DNA of 64,000 bases from Paenibacillus kribbensis (GCF_002240415.1 NZ_CP020028.1:2257501-2321500), one strand, 5' to 3'; shown: positions 51,992 to 61,055, counted from the first letter of the stretch. Numbers and translations: made by a program. The notes: generated by a model from the sequence alone, not told the origin.

Positions 51992-51997
51992 AGGTGA

Positions 51998-52289
51998 GTG
52001 GACCCAAACGTAAAATATTGTTTTTGCAATGATGGCTGTGGCCTGCTCTATTTTTTTAAAAAATTGAACATATTTTACGGAGGGGATACATATGATGGTA
52101 TCAGTCCAAATGCATGTACGAGTTTACGCCGTTTCGCCGATTCCATCAGTCTCCTGAATCTCGGCGGCGGACGACTTCCGGGCATTTTAAAGGCTGTTCT
52201 GCCGCATCTGGGATCAAGCAGTTGGTTGAACACGAAGCGGATGCTCTTTAAGCATTTTTCCTTCGGAGACTTTTGAGGAGGGGATTTCA
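51998..52289 (+). other. Long spoIVA leader region, no certain gene
   Basis: The 292 bases between the presumed start point and spoIVA hold no gene I can support. GGAGGGG followed by ATG at 52092 opens a 21-codon frame (MMVSVQMHVRVYAVSP...), which could be a leader peptide. A 92-codon frame from GTG at 51998 would start at the transcript end without a binding site, so I do not call it. Confidence 0.4.
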
Positions 52290-53768
52290 TTGGAGAAAGT
52301 GGACATTTTTAAAGACATTGCCGAACGCACCGGAGGAGACATTTATCTTGGGGTCGTTGGCGCAGTCCGAACAGGAAAATCAACGTTTATCAAGAGGTTT
52401 ATGGAGACGATTGTTCTGCCAAACATTACAAGTGAGGCGGATCGTGCCCGCGCCGTAGATGAGCTGCCGCAAAGCGCGGCAGGGAAGACGATCATGACGA
52501 CGGAGCCTAAATTCGTACCGAATAATGCCGTCCAGATCAAAGTAACGGAAGGACTGGAGGTAAATGTACGTCTGGTCGACTGTGTAGGATACGCAGTAGA
52601 AGGAGCGAAGGGCTACGAGGATGAAAATGGTCCGAGGATGATCTCCACACCATGGTTCGAAGAGCCGATTCCATTTCAGGAAGCAGCGGAAATTGGTACA
52701 CGCAAAGTTATTCAGGAGCATTCGACGCTTGGTGTTGTGGTCACGACAGATGGTACGATTGCTGAAATTCCGCGCAGCTCTTACGTGGAATCAGAGGAGC
52801 GTGTCATTGAGGAGCTGAAGGAAGTTGGCAAGCCATTCGTGCTGGTCATTAACTCCACGCATCCGCGCAGTGATGAAACACTTCAGCTTCGCAGTGAGCT
52901 GGCTGCCAAGTACGATATTCCGGTCATGACACTCAGTGCAGCGACAATGACAGAGGATGATGTTACAGGCGTACTTCGTGAAGTATTGTATGAATTTCCG
53001 GTGCATGAGGTGAATGTGAACCTGCCGAGCTGGGTCATGGTACTGAACGAAGATCATTGGCTTCGCAGCAATTATGAAAATTCCGTTCGCGATACGGTTA
53101 AAGATATCCGACGCCTGCGTGATGTAGATCGGGTGGTCGGTCAGTTTATGGAATATGAATTTATCGACAGGGCCGGTTTGAGCGGGATGAATATGGGGCA
53201 GGGCGTAGCTGAAATTGATTTGTATGCGCCGGATGAGCTGTACGATCAGATTTTGGTTGAAGTTGTAGGGGTGGAGATTCGTGGCAAGGATCATTTGCTG
53301 CAAATGATGCAGGATTTTGCCCATGCCAAACGGGAATATGACCGCTTCGCTGAGGCGCTGGAAATGGTCAAGACAACGGGATATGGCATAGCCGCTCCGT
53401 CACTGGCCGAGATGGCGTTAGACGAACCACAGTTGATTCGCCAGGGTACGAGGTTTGGGGTGCGGCTCAAGGCGACTGCGCCTTCCATTCACATGATCCG
53501 TGTCGATGTGGAATCAGAATTTGCTCCGATTATCGGTACAGAGAAGCAAAGTGAGGAGCTTATGCGCTATCTGATGCAGGATTTTGAAAATGATCCGATC
53601 AAAATTTGGGACTCAGATATTTTCGGACGTTCGCTGCATTCTATTGTACGTGAAGGCATTCAGGGAAAGATCGCCATGATGCCGGACAATGCACGCTACA
53701 AGCTGCAGGAAACGCTGGGTCGCATTATCAACGAAGGCTCCGGCGGTCTCATTGCAATTATTCTCTAA
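52290..53768 (+). CDS. spoIVA: Stage IV sporulation protein A (coat basement ATPase)
   Basis: The 492-residue protein polymerises on the forespore surface by ATP hydrolysis and anchors the coat. It starts MEKVDIFKDIAERTGGDIY from TTG behind GAGGAGGGG. The Walker A loop is GVVGAVRTGKST, and the C-terminus is RIINEGSGGLIAIIL. The middle and C-terminal domains are needed for assembly with SpoVM. Length equals B. subtilis. A terminator follows. Confidence 0.96.
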   Translation: MEKVDIFKDIAERTGGDIYLGVVGAVRTGKSTFIKRFMETIVLPNITSEADRARAVDELPQSAAGKTIMTTEPKFVPNNAVQIKVTEGLEVNVRLVDCVGYAVEGAKGYEDENGPRMISTPWFEEPIPFQEAAEIGTRKVIQEHSTLGVVVTTDGTIAEIPRSSYVESEERVIEELKEVGKPFVLVINSTHPRSDETLQLRSELAAKYDIPVMTLSAATMTEDDVTGVLREVLYEFPVHEVNVNLPSWVMVLNEDHWLRSNYENSVRDTVKDIRRLRDVDRVVGQFMEYEFIDRAGLSGMNMGQGVAEIDLYAPDELYDQILVEVVGVEIRGKDHLLQMMQDFAHAKREYDRFAEALEMVKTTGYGIAAPSLAEMALDEPQLIRQGTRFGVRLKATAPSIHMIRVDVESEFAPIIGTEKQSEELMRYLMQDFENDPIKIWDSDIFGRSLHSIVREGIQGKIAMMPDNARYKLQETLGRIINEGSGGLIAIIL

Positions 53769-53834
53769 GTGTAATCAAATGAAAAAAATGCAATAAAATG
53801 TAATGAAGGTCTAGACTGACCCACAAAAAATGAG

Positions 53835-53886
53835 ACAGCGGTAGCTGCGGACGAGGAAGTAAGGTCCCAGGCTGCCGCTGTTTTAT
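53835..53886 (+). terminator. Terminator after spoIVA
   Basis: ACAGCGGTAGC pairs with GCTGCCGCTGT, followed by TTTATT. Confidence 0.8.
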
Positions 53887-53970
53887 TGAACTGATATTCC
53901 CCTTTGGCAGAATAGGGTTGCTATTGCAACGATACGACTGAAATGAGTTGTATCGCTCAAGAACCACTGA

Positions 53971-54882
53971 CTATTGATTGACAGCGTAGTTCTGACACTC
54001 GGCAGGACACCCCAGGTATTCAAATACTCTATGTGCAGGATCGTCAACTGGCAAGTAAACTTCAATTCCAGGATACATGCGGCTGCTAACAGAAAGATGA
54101 ATGTGCTTGTAGCGGATGGGGACTAATTCCCCTGAGGTATCCCTTCTGGCCAAAATGGTCTTCGATTGCTCAACTTCGTTTGCCAAATCCTTTGGCTGCT
54201 TATTCCAATACTTATTAATATCGTCGTATTTCTGTAATCTATTAAATAACTTTTTATACCAGTGATCATAGCGGGAATACATGTTATTTCTTTTGAAAGC
54301 TTGTATACCGTAAATGGCATGTGACTCCCACTGTTCGAGCGACGCCGTATCGAAGGTAGAACGGGGACGAATGGGCAAATCCCGATTAAAATGAAAATCA
54401 GCCATATTCAATTTGTCATTCATAAAAGAATCGAAGGGGATGTCGAATAAATGGCGAAATGGCTCATTTAACCCCTTGATATCTAAGGTATGGGTGACGA
54501 TCATTGCCGGAAACGGCAAATTACTCATGATCTGTTGCGCATGCTCCAGTGCCAGCTCCAGAGACCGTCCTTCCAATTCGTGATGGATCGGAAGATACTC
54601 GGCGGCCAGGAGCAGATCGTTGCGCTCATCGGAAGTGCACTCCAGATATTCAGCAATTTGGATAATCGTTTGACGATCCGGCACTCGACGCGAACGTCCA
54701 ACCAAAAGATTTTTATACGTAGGACATGCCTCATCATTAAGCTCCTGTTGAGTAAACCGTTTCAACAGCGGGTGAGATTGATCAGCATATTCCCGTTGAC
54801 GTTTCATGCGAACAGCTTCAATTTCTCCCAATACGATTTTTAACGTTTTATACTGGAAGTTCTCGTCCTTATGCACGGTCAT
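53971..54882 (-). CDS. XRE-family regulator with MmyB-like ligand-binding domain
   Basis: A 303-residue transcription regulator. Residues 1-100 hold a helix-turn-helix (TQQELNDEACPTYKNLL, RVPDRQTIIQIAEYLECTSDERNDLL). From about residue 120 a MmyB-like domain follows (FPAMIVTHTLDIKGLNEPFRHLF, and the Cys-containing end). Related proteins repress a divergent oxidoreductase gene and bind a small ligand. The next gene on the opposite strand is a quinone oxidoreductase, and the shared intergenic region holds a palindrome. Ligand and targets are unknown. Start is ATG with weak AAAGGA upstream. Confidence 0.8.
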   Translation of the reverse strand: MTVHKDENFQYKTLKIVLGEIEAVRMKRQREYADQSHPLLKRFTQQELNDEACPTYKNLLVGRSRRVPDRQTIIQIAEYLECTSDERNDLLLAAEYLPIHHELEGRSLELALEHAQQIMSNLPFPAMIVTHTLDIKGLNEPFRHLFDIPFDSFMNDKLNMADFHFNRDLPIRPRSTFDTASLEQWESHAIYGIQAFKRNNMYSRYDHWYKKLFNRLQKYDDINKYWNKQPKDLANEVEQSKTILARRDTSGELVPIRYKHIHLSVSSRMYPGIEVYLPVDDPAHRVFEYLGCPAECQNYAVNQ

Positions 54883-54911
54883 CTTTTTTCAATCCTTTTC
54901 GCATTAATGAG

Positions 54912-54925
54912 GTGTAGTTCTACAC
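54912..54925. promoter_or_regulatory. Palindromic operator candidate
   Basis: GTGTAG-TT-CTACAC, a perfect inverted repeat, lies directly before the -35 box of the oxidoreductase gene and 30 bases from the XRE gene start. It could be the operator bound by the XRE regulator. Confidence 0.5.
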
Positions 54926-54954
54926 TTGGTGCAGATGATCCACCACAGTATACT
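54926..54954 (+). promoter_or_regulatory. Promoter of the quinone oxidoreductase gene
   Basis: TTGGTG, a 17-base spacer and TATACT, 62 bases before the start codon. The palindromic operator candidate abuts the -35. Confidence 0.6.
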
Positions 54955-55016
54955 ACATTGTGAAAAAGGGAGCTATTTTACAAAAAGCTCTCAATTACGC
55001 TTATGGAGGAGATCAT

Positions 55017-55949
55017 ATGATTCGTGCAATTGTAACAGATCCGTTTGCTTCAGAATTTTTCAGTATAAAGGAAGTTGCTGCTCCACAAGCCCAGCCTTGG
55101 GAAGCGATCGTTCAAGTACAGGCTTTTTCTCTTAATCGGGGTGAAATATCAGATGCAATGGATAATAAAAAGCAGATGAGACCAGGCTGGGATTTTGCCG
55201 GGGTCGTCATCGAGCAAGCCCAAAATGGCACTGGTCCGAAACAAGGAAGCCGCGTCGTTGGCCTTCTCCCGATGGGAGCATGGGCAGAACAAGTTGCCGC
55301 CCCTACCTCATTACTGGCCGAAATTCCCGATGATATTACCTTTGCCGAGGCCGCTACTTTACCGGTAGCCGGCCTGTCGGCACTCTATACGCTTAGAAAA
55401 GGAGGAATGCTGCTTGGTAAGCGAGTATTGATCACTGGCTCGACTGGCGGAGTTGGCCTTTTCGCACATCAGCTGGCTGCGCAATCCGGAGCTTTTACAG
55501 TAGGTATAGCCAGAACAGAGGAAAAAGCCTTACTTGTTCAGGAAGCTGGTGCTAATGAAGTTATCGTTGGAGATACGGCGATTTCATCGGTCGATACCTT
55601 TGGACCATATCATTTAATTATAGATTCAGTAGGCGGTGATACACTAGCTGCCTTACTGCCTCAGCTTGGACCAGAGGGGATATGTGTATCCATGGGACAT
55701 TCGTCCTCACCTTACGCAACGATCAATATCAGGGGGTTAGGCGGTAGAACTTTGTATAGCTTTTTTCTAGGAGAGGAGATCAATCGCTATTCGCCGGCGG
55801 AAGATCTAAAATTACTGGGCGAACTTGTTTCAAAAGGCCAGTTAGTACCTAGGATTGAAGTGGAGGCATCCTGGAAGAAAATTGGAAACCTTGCCCAACA
55901 ACTGATCGAGCGGAAGTTTTCCGGTAAAGCAGTGCTCCATATAAATTAG
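55017..55949 (+). CDS. Zinc-type alcohol dehydrogenase / quinone oxidoreductase family protein
   Basis: A 310-residue MDR-superfamily enzyme. It has FSLNRGEIS and GWDFAGVV in the N-terminal GroES-like domain, then LPVAGLSALYTL and LITGSTGGVGLFAHQLAAQSG as the NADPH Rossmann loop (GxxGxxG). No zinc-binding cysteines are present, so it fits NADPH:quinone reductase rather than an alcohol dehydrogenase. ATG 55017 follows TGGAGGAG. Probably controlled by the divergent XRE gene. Substrate unknown. Confidence 0.85.
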   Translation: MIRAIVTDPFASEFFSIKEVAAPQAQPWEAIVQVQAFSLNRGEISDAMDNKKQMRPGWDFAGVVIEQAQNGTGPKQGSRVVGLLPMGAWAEQVAAPTSLLAEIPDDITFAEAATLPVAGLSALYTLRKGGMLLGKRVLITGSTGGVGLFAHQLAAQSGAFTVGIARTEEKALLVQEAGANEVIVGDTAISSVDTFGPYHLIIDSVGGDTLAALLPQLGPEGICVSMGHSSSPYATINIRGLGGRTLYSFFLGEEINRYSPAEDLKLLGELVSKGQLVPRIEVEASWKKIGNLAQQLIERKFSGKAVLHIN

Positions 55950-56011
55950 ATGTGAGCTACTCCATTTTGAAAATGACAAAGTAGACAGTACTAAAAAGAC
56001 CACGTTTTACA

Positions 56012-56053
56012 GCAACCGCTTTCCGGTATTCAATCGGGGAACGGTTGTTTTGT
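56012..56053 (+). terminator. Terminator after the oxidoreductase gene
   Basis: GCAACCGCTTTCC pairs with GGGGAACGGTTG, followed by TTTTGTT. Confidence 0.75.
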
Positions 56054-56093
56054 TATATAAACTCGGAAAATATTTTTATATTCATAAAACCTA

Positions 56094-56122
56094 TTTACAT
56101 ACTTGGTTTAACGCGATATATT
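56094..56122 (+). promoter_or_regulatory. Promoter of the ABC importer operon
   Basis: TTTACA and TATATT separated by 17 bases, 51 bases before the binding-protein start. Confidence 0.6.
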
Positions 56123-56173
56123 AAATATCAAATTTGAATCATTTTGTGGATGGAACGAGGGGGAAATGAAATT

Positions 56174-57289
56174 ATGAATATCCAAAAAGAGCTGCAAAGA
56201 AACAAAAAGCTAGGACTGGGGGCCATGATGCTGCTGGTGCTGGTTTTGCTGGTCACTGCATGCGGCGTGCCGAAAACAGAGAGCGGCGCTCAAGGGACAA
56301 GCACTGCGGGATCGAGTGCAGCAGACGGAAAAACGGGCAAATCAAATCTAAAAGGTAAACGTGTTGCACTGATTATGGAGTTTAACACGGGCACATTCTC
56401 GCAGCAGTATGTTCAAGGTGTGGAAGAGGAAGTTAAGAAATTTGGCGGAACACTGACTAAGTTTGTGGCAGATAACGATAAGGCTAAAATGGCCTCCTTG
56501 CTGGATAGCGCGATTAATCAGCAGTTTGATGTGATTTTAACCGATCATGGTGATGCCCTGCTGGAGCCAGGACTGAAAAAAGCAATCTCTCGCAATATTC
56601 CGGTTATCGTGTTCGATGCTGCCGTCAACGTTCCAGGTGCGGTAGTGCTCTCGCAGGACGATCAAAGCATGGCTGAGCTGACGCTGGAGCAAATGAAAAA
56701 GGATATTGGCGGCAAAGGCAACATCGTCAAAGTATGGGTTGCCGGATTTGCACCGATGGAACGCCGTCAGATTGCTTACGATGCATTTTTGAAAGCTAAT
56801 CCGGATATAAAAGAAATTGCGACTTTTGGTTCGGCGCAGAACCCTGCTTTGGACACACAAGCGAAAATGGAGGCCATATTGAAGCAATATCCTAAGGGCC
56901 AAATTACAGCAGTATGGGCTGCATGGGATGAATTTGCCAAAGGTGCAGCCCGTGCCATCCAACAAGCGGGACGTACGGAAATTAAAGTCTATGGTATTGA
57001 TATGAGCGACGAGGATCTGCAAATGATTCAGGACCCGAAAAACCCTTGGGTGGCTTCGGCAGCCGTAGATCCAACAGATATCGGGCGGGTACAAGTACGC
57101 TACGCCTATCAGAAGCTGCATGGGGATAACCCGGAGGAGAAAGTGGTACTGAAGGCTGTCTATGTGCAGCGCGAAGCACTGCCAGATAAGCAAATTTCCA
57201 CATCCGAGCTGTCTCAATATGTGAAGGGATGGGGCCAAAGCGAGCAAGGCTATAAGGATTGGATGAAGGAATATGAAACGTCTAAATAA
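56174..57289 (+). CDS. Sugar-type ABC transporter substrate-binding lipoprotein
   Basis: A 371-residue lipoprotein with lipobox LLVTACG. The mature part (about residues 65-365) is a type I periplasmic binding fold: ALIMEFNTGTFSQQYVQGVEEEV, DVILTDHGDA, KVYGIDMSDEDL. This resembles ribose, galactose and AI-2 binding proteins. ATG 56174 has GAGGGGG upstream. A hairpin after the gene would let it be made in excess over the membrane parts. The ligand cannot be read from sequence. Confidence 0.85.
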   Translation: MNIQKELQRNKKLGLGAMMLLVLVLLVTACGVPKTESGAQGTSTAGSSAADGKTGKSNLKGKRVALIMEFNTGTFSQQYVQGVEEEVKKFGGTLTKFVADNDKAKMASLLDSAINQQFDVILTDHGDALLEPGLKKAISRNIPVIVFDAAVNVPGAVVLSQDDQSMAELTLEQMKKDIGGKGNIVKVWVAGFAPMERRQIAYDAFLKANPDIKEIATFGSAQNPALDTQAKMEAILKQYPKGQITAVWAAWDEFAKGAARAIQQAGRTEIKVYGIDMSDEDLQMIQDPKNPWVASAAVDPTDIGRVQVRYAYQKLHGDNPEEKVVLKAVYVQREALPDKQISTSELSQYVKGWGQSEQGYKDWMKEYETSK

Positions 57290-57307
57290 AATGTAAGCAT
57301 CATGCAC

Positions 57308-57331
57308 AGGCGCGCTTTGGCGCGCTTTTAT
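57308..57331 (+). terminator. Intercistronic hairpin after the binding-protein gene
   Basis: GGCGCGC-TTTG-GCGCGC then TTTTAT, a short GC-rich stem that may partly terminate transcription before the ATPase gene. Confidence 0.7.
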
Positions 57332-57363
57332 CATAAGCAGGCGTAAGGGGGTTGCTATGAGTA

Positions 57364-58881
57364 ATGAGTTCACAAGTATATACGCTCGAGATGAAGAGAA
57401 TCAGCAAGCAGTTTGCTGGTGTGGATGCGCTGCGAGCCGTGGATTTTACAGTACATGGCGGCGAGATTCACGCTCTGTTAGGTGCTAACGGGGCAGGCAA
57501 AAGCACATTGATGAAAATATTGTCCGGCGCATATCGTTCCGATCAGGGAACCATCGTAGCTGGTGGCAAGGAACTGAGCATTAACTCACCGTGGGAGGCC
57601 AAAAGAGCCGGGATTCACTGTGTATATCAGGAGGTCGATTCGGCGCTTGTGCCGCAGTCAAGCGTCGCTGAGAACATTATTTTAGACGATTTGTCAGCAC
57701 CTGAAGGACGATGGTGGACCGCGCCGGGCTCTATGTACAGACGAGCGCGTGAGGCGCTGGCACGGCTGGAAGCTGATATTGATGTACGGCAATACGTGTC
57801 TGAATTAACGTTGGCAGAAAAACAGCTTGTACTCATCGCACGTATTTTGACACAGCAGGCGAAGACGATCATTTTTGATGAGCCAACAGCACCACTCAGC
57901 GAGGAAGAAACGCGCCGCTTGTTCCGCACGATCCATACCCTCAAGGATGAGGGGGTTGCATGCATCCTGATCACGCATCGGTTGCCGGAGGTTATCGAGC
58001 ACAGTGACCGTGTGACGGTGATGCGTGACGGTGAGCGAGTGTTCACGGGCTCTGCCTCTGATTTAAGTGTAGGAGACATTGTTACACATATGCTGGGGAA
58101 AACATTTGAAGAGGAGTTTCCGAAAACTGAAAGTCCTATTGGGGAAACGATATTGGAAGCAAGAGGGCTTCGCAAGGGGTTACGAGTTCACGGCGTTGAT
58201 TTGCAGGTCAGACGTGGAGAAATTTTGTCTATTGTGGGTTTGGTCGGTGCAGGCAAGACGGAGTTGTCACGGCTTCTTACAGGGGCAGACAGACCCGATC
58301 AGGGGGAGCTAGTCTTTAAAGGCCGTTCCATTCGTTTGAGAGAGCCTGCGGATGCGGTAGTACAAGGGATTGTGTCAATACCCGAGGAACGGCGGAAGCA
58401 GGGAGTACTGATCGAGGAGAATGTCGAGCGAAACCTTAGTCTCCCGCTCTTGGGCAAGTTGAGTGTTCTTGGTTTCATCTCTCGAGCAAAAGAACGTGCT
58501 AACGGTAATAAGGTTGTCGCATCTCTTGGCATTAAGACACCCTCTCTGCGCCAGAATGTTAAATACTTGAGCGGCGGGAACCAGCAAAAGGTAGCGATTG
58601 GAAAATGGATGCATTCCGGAGCGGATGTGTTTGTTTTTGACGAGCCGACCAAGGGTGTGGATATTGGGGCAAAAAGCGATATTTTCCGTATCATTGGTGA
58701 ATTGGCGGCGCAAGGTAAAGCAATCATTTATCTCACCTGTGAATTTGCTGAAGGGATCGGCATTGGGGATCGGATTGCAGTGATGTATGATGGCAAAATA
58801 ATTAAGGAATTTACGCGGGGCGAAGTGGAACAGGAACAGCTCCTGTTGTATGCTAGCGGCGGTGAAGAGGTGCTTTCATGA
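57364..58881 (+). CDS. Sugar ABC transporter ATP-binding protein (RbsA-like, two domains)
   Basis: A 505-residue tandem ATPase. Domain 1 has LLGANGAGKSTLMKILSG and IIFDEPTAPLS; its signature loop is degenerate (LTLAEKQ). Domain 2 has VGLVGAGKTELSR, a clear LSGGNQQKVAIGKW signature and VFDEPTKGVD. This asymmetry is typical of the RbsA, MglA and XylG group. The start at 57364 has GGGGG upstream at modest spacing. The permease overlaps its end (ATGA). Confidence 0.88.
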   Translation: MSSQVYTLEMKRISKQFAGVDALRAVDFTVHGGEIHALLGANGAGKSTLMKILSGAYRSDQGTIVAGGKELSINSPWEAKRAGIHCVYQEVDSALVPQSSVAENIILDDLSAPEGRWWTAPGSMYRRAREALARLEADIDVRQYVSELTLAEKQLVLIARILTQQAKTIIFDEPTAPLSEEETRRLFRTIHTLKDEGVACILITHRLPEVIEHSDRVTVMRDGERVFTGSASDLSVGDIVTHMLGKTFEEEFPKTESPIGETILEARGLRKGLRVHGVDLQVRRGEILSIVGLVGAGKTELSRLLTGADRPDQGELVFKGRSIRLREPADAVVQGIVSIPEERRKQGVLIEENVERNLSLPLLGKLSVLGFISRAKERANGNKVVASLGIKTPSLRQNVKYLSGGNQQKVAIGKWMHSGADVFVFDEPTKGVDIGAKSDIFRIIGELAAQGKAIIYLTCEFAEGIGIGDRIAVMYDGKIIKEFTRGEVEQEQLLLYASGGEEVLS

Positions 58882-59864
58882 AGGAAAAATGGTTAAATGT
58901 CTCATTTCGTTATGGTGCTGTAGTCGTCATTATTGGTGTGTTGGCGTTCTTTTCAGTCACATTGCCCTATTTTTGGACGTATGATAATTTGATGGACATT
59001 CTTGGCTCTATTGCGATTGTGACTTTCGTCGCTATTGGTGTAACGTTGTCACTTATTGTGGACGGTTTTGACCTGTCGGTTGGAGCTACGGTATCTTTGA
59101 CGACGGTAGTTTCAGCTTCTTTGATGGTTTGGTATGAACAGCCAGTGGCCGTGGTTATCGTAGTGTCCTTGGTTGTCGGAGCTTTGGTTGGACTACTGAA
59201 TTCATTGCTGATTATTAAGCTGCGTATTCCCGATTTGCTGGCAACCCTCGCAATCATGTATATTGTAAGTGGGATTCATAAAACGTATGCACAGGGTTAC
59301 ACCATTTACAACCATATGCAGTTTCCTGACGGCAGCAAGGCGCCGGGAGAGATATCTCCTGCATTTCTTCTATTGGGGCAAGGAAAATGGCTTGGCATTC
59401 CGATTTCAGTTATTTTGCTGCTGTTGGCTGTGGTGGCGGTGCATATTTTCTTGACTTACACGAAGCATGGGCGTCAAATGTATGTGACTGGGGGCAATGA
59501 AGAAGCTGCTCGTTTGTCAGGCATACGGGTAAAAAAAGTCCGTACACTAGCCTACGTGGCTTCGGGCGTATTTGCGGCAATAGCCGGTATATTGTATGCT
59601 TCCCGTGTAGGCTCCGGTCAAATTGATGCAGGCTCTCCATTACTTATGGAGGCAGTTGCTGCAGTTTTCGTTGGTTTTTCGGTCTTTGGAGCCGGTAAAC
59701 CTAATGTCATCGGTACTTTTATTGGTGCGGTGCTGATCGGGGTATTGGTCAATGGACTGACAATGATGAATGTGCAATATTTTGCTCATGATATCGTCAA
59801 GGGCGTCGTGCTGGTGCTCGCGTTGGCCGTTACTTTTTACGTGTTAAACCGTCGCCGTACTTGA
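58878..59864 (+). CDS. Sugar ABC transporter permease (RbsC-like)
   Basis: A 328-residue permease with about nine hydrophobic segments. Family motifs are GVTLSLIVDGFDLSVGATVSL near the N-terminus and GGNEEAARLSGIRVKKVR, the cytoplasmic loop that docks on the ATPase. Coupled to the ATPase gene by ATGA. No regulator or catabolic gene for the substrate follows; hbs is next. Confidence 0.88.
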   Translation: MKEKWLNVSFRYGAVVVIIGVLAFFSVTLPYFWTYDNLMDILGSIAIVTFVAIGVTLSLIVDGFDLSVGATVSLTTVVSASLMVWYEQPVAVVIVVSLVVGALVGLLNSLLIIKLRIPDLLATLAIMYIVSGIHKTYAQGYTIYNHMQFPDGSKAPGEISPAFLLLGQGKWLGIPISVILLLLAVVAVHIFLTYTKHGRQMYVTGGNEEAARLSGIRVKKVRTLAYVASGVFAAIAGILYASRVGSGQIDAGSPLLMEAVAAVFVGFSVFGAGKPNVIGTFIGAVLIGVLVNGLTMMNVQYFAHDIVKGVVLVLALAVTFYVLNRRRT

Positions 59865-60108
59865 AATTGTCTGTGGACTGTATTACTATAAACCTTGTTC
59901 CACGCAAGAAGGGTGCCATTAAACGCCAGTTTCGGCCTATATTGCGGAGGTTAGGTATATTCTATGTATATTTAACGACGAAACGGAAACAGATGATAAC
60001 ATTATGGAAGGCAGCATGCCGCCCGCGTTATTTTATACAGGCGTTCGTTCGGTCTATTGCACCGATAACCTTAATGCTGGACTACACTTGAATTAGGAGG
60101 TGAAAATT

Positions 60109-60381
60109 ATGAATAAAACGGATTTGATCAATCAGGTTTCTGAAAGCACTGAATTGTCCAAAAAGGACGTAACCAAAGCCATTGACGCTGTATTTGAGGC
60201 GATCTCCGGAGCGCTGCAAAATGGGGACAAGGTACAACTGGTAGGTTTCGGAAACTTTGAGGTTCGTGAACGTTCCGCACGTAAAGGACGTAACCCGCAA
60301 ACAGGAGAAGAAATCGAAATCCCTGCGAGCAAAATTCCGGCATTTAAACCGGGTAAAGCGCTCAAGGACGGAATTAAATAA
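60109..60381 (+). CDS. hbs: DNA-binding protein HU
   Basis: A 90-residue nucleoid protein. It reads [20 protein letters not shown] and holds the DNA-bending arm with the [17 protein letters not shown] proline segment, and ends [16 protein letters not shown] 60109 is six bases after AGGAGGTG. The order spoIVA-hbs-mtrB of B. subtilis is kept apart from the 6-kb insertion before hbs. Confidence 0.97.
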   Translation: MNKTDLINQVSESTELSKKDVTKAIDAVFEAISGALQNGDKVQLVGFGNFEVRERSARKGRNPQTGEEIEIPASKIPAFKPGKALKDGIK

Positions 60382-60412
60382 GATTTCTTACATATTCCCA
60401 TTGCGCTGGAAA

Positions 60413-60440
60413 GACCGTGAATTTGATTCACGGCCTTTTC
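60413..60440 (+). terminator. Terminator after hbs
   Basis: CCGTGAAT-TTG-ATTCACGG perfect stem with CCTTTTCTTTTT. Confidence 0.9.
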
Positions 60441-60468
60441 TTTTTGTTCTGTTTACTCCAGGATAGAT

Positions 60469-60642
60469 TTACTTCAGGGTAGAGGTACTTTGGACAGAAG
60501 AAGAGGAAGCTGTCTTGTCGTTCCGCGAGGCATATGCGATCAGGACCAGTGGTTCACCTGTCAGCTCGGCGAATTCTTGCTCCAGCTGTTGGAGTCGCTC
60601 GATTTGGGCAGGACTGAGATTGGCCGGAAGATAGTTTTTCAT
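60469..60642 (-). CDS. Small helical protein of unknown function
   Basis: A 57-residue minus-strand ORF, MKNYLPANLSPAQIERLQQL then EQEFAELTGEPLVLIAY and a polar Ser-rich tail. It has a good Shine-Dalgarno, AAAGGAG, eight bases from ATG. Residues 10-30 look like an amphipathic helix. I do not recognise a family. Position between hbs and mtrB. Confidence 0.6.
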   Translation of the reverse strand: MKNYLPANLSPAQIERLQQLEQEFAELTGEPLVLIAYASRNDKTASSSSVQSTSTLK

Positions 60643-60798
60643 CAGATTTGCTCCTTTCGTTAACATATGAGGCTGCACGGATAGTATGGCTCGTGATACG
60701 CTAATTGTTGCAAGTAACGCCGGAGGCATACAGTTGACAAAACGAGCTCAAATCTCCATCATAAAAAGTATAGCTTCGGCTCTCAGGGGGGAAAAGAA

Positions 60799-61029
60799 AT
60801 GGAAGATAATGTGACAGGCAATAGTGAGTACGTCGTAATTAAAGCAAAAAGCAGCGGATGTCAGGTTTTTGGTCTGACCAGAGGCCAAGATACACGCTTG
60901 CATCATTCAGAAAAATTGGACAAGGGCGAGGTGCTGATCGTCCAGTTTACGGATCATACCTCTGCTATTAAAGTTCGCGGTAAAGCCGTAGTGATGACCA
61001 AACATGGAGTTGTGGATACAGAGGATTAA
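60799..61029 (+). CDS. mtrB: Tryptophan RNA-binding attenuation protein (TRAP)
   Basis: A 76-residue protein (B. subtilis 75) that forms an 11-subunit ring, binds Trp, and wraps (G/U)AG repeats in trp leader RNA. Matching stretches are [39 protein letters not shown] and IKVRGKAVV. In B. subtilis mtrA (folE) precedes it in one operon; here it does not, and it has its own terminator. Confidence 0.95.
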   Translation: MEDNVTGNSEYVVIKAKSSGCQVFGLTRGQDTRLHHSEKLDKGEVLIVQFTDHTSAIKVRGKAVVMTKHGVVDTED

Positions 61030-61032
61030 AAT

Positions 61033-61055
61033 GCAGGCATAGCCTGCTTTTTTTT
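61033..61055 (+). terminator. Terminator after mtrB
   Basis: GCAGGC-ATA-GCCTGC followed by T8. Confidence 0.9.

Noticed and set aside
51998..52276. 92-codon frame ahead of spoIVA as a gene
   Set aside because: It begins at the presumed transcript start with no binding site, and no family features were seen.
56094..56173. Catabolite (cre) site in the ABC importer promoter
   Set aside because: No block matched the cre consensus well enough.
59861..60091. 76-codon frame between the permease gene and hbs
   Set aside because: It starts at the permease stop, has no binding site of its own and no recognisable features; the interval is more likely the hbs promoter region.
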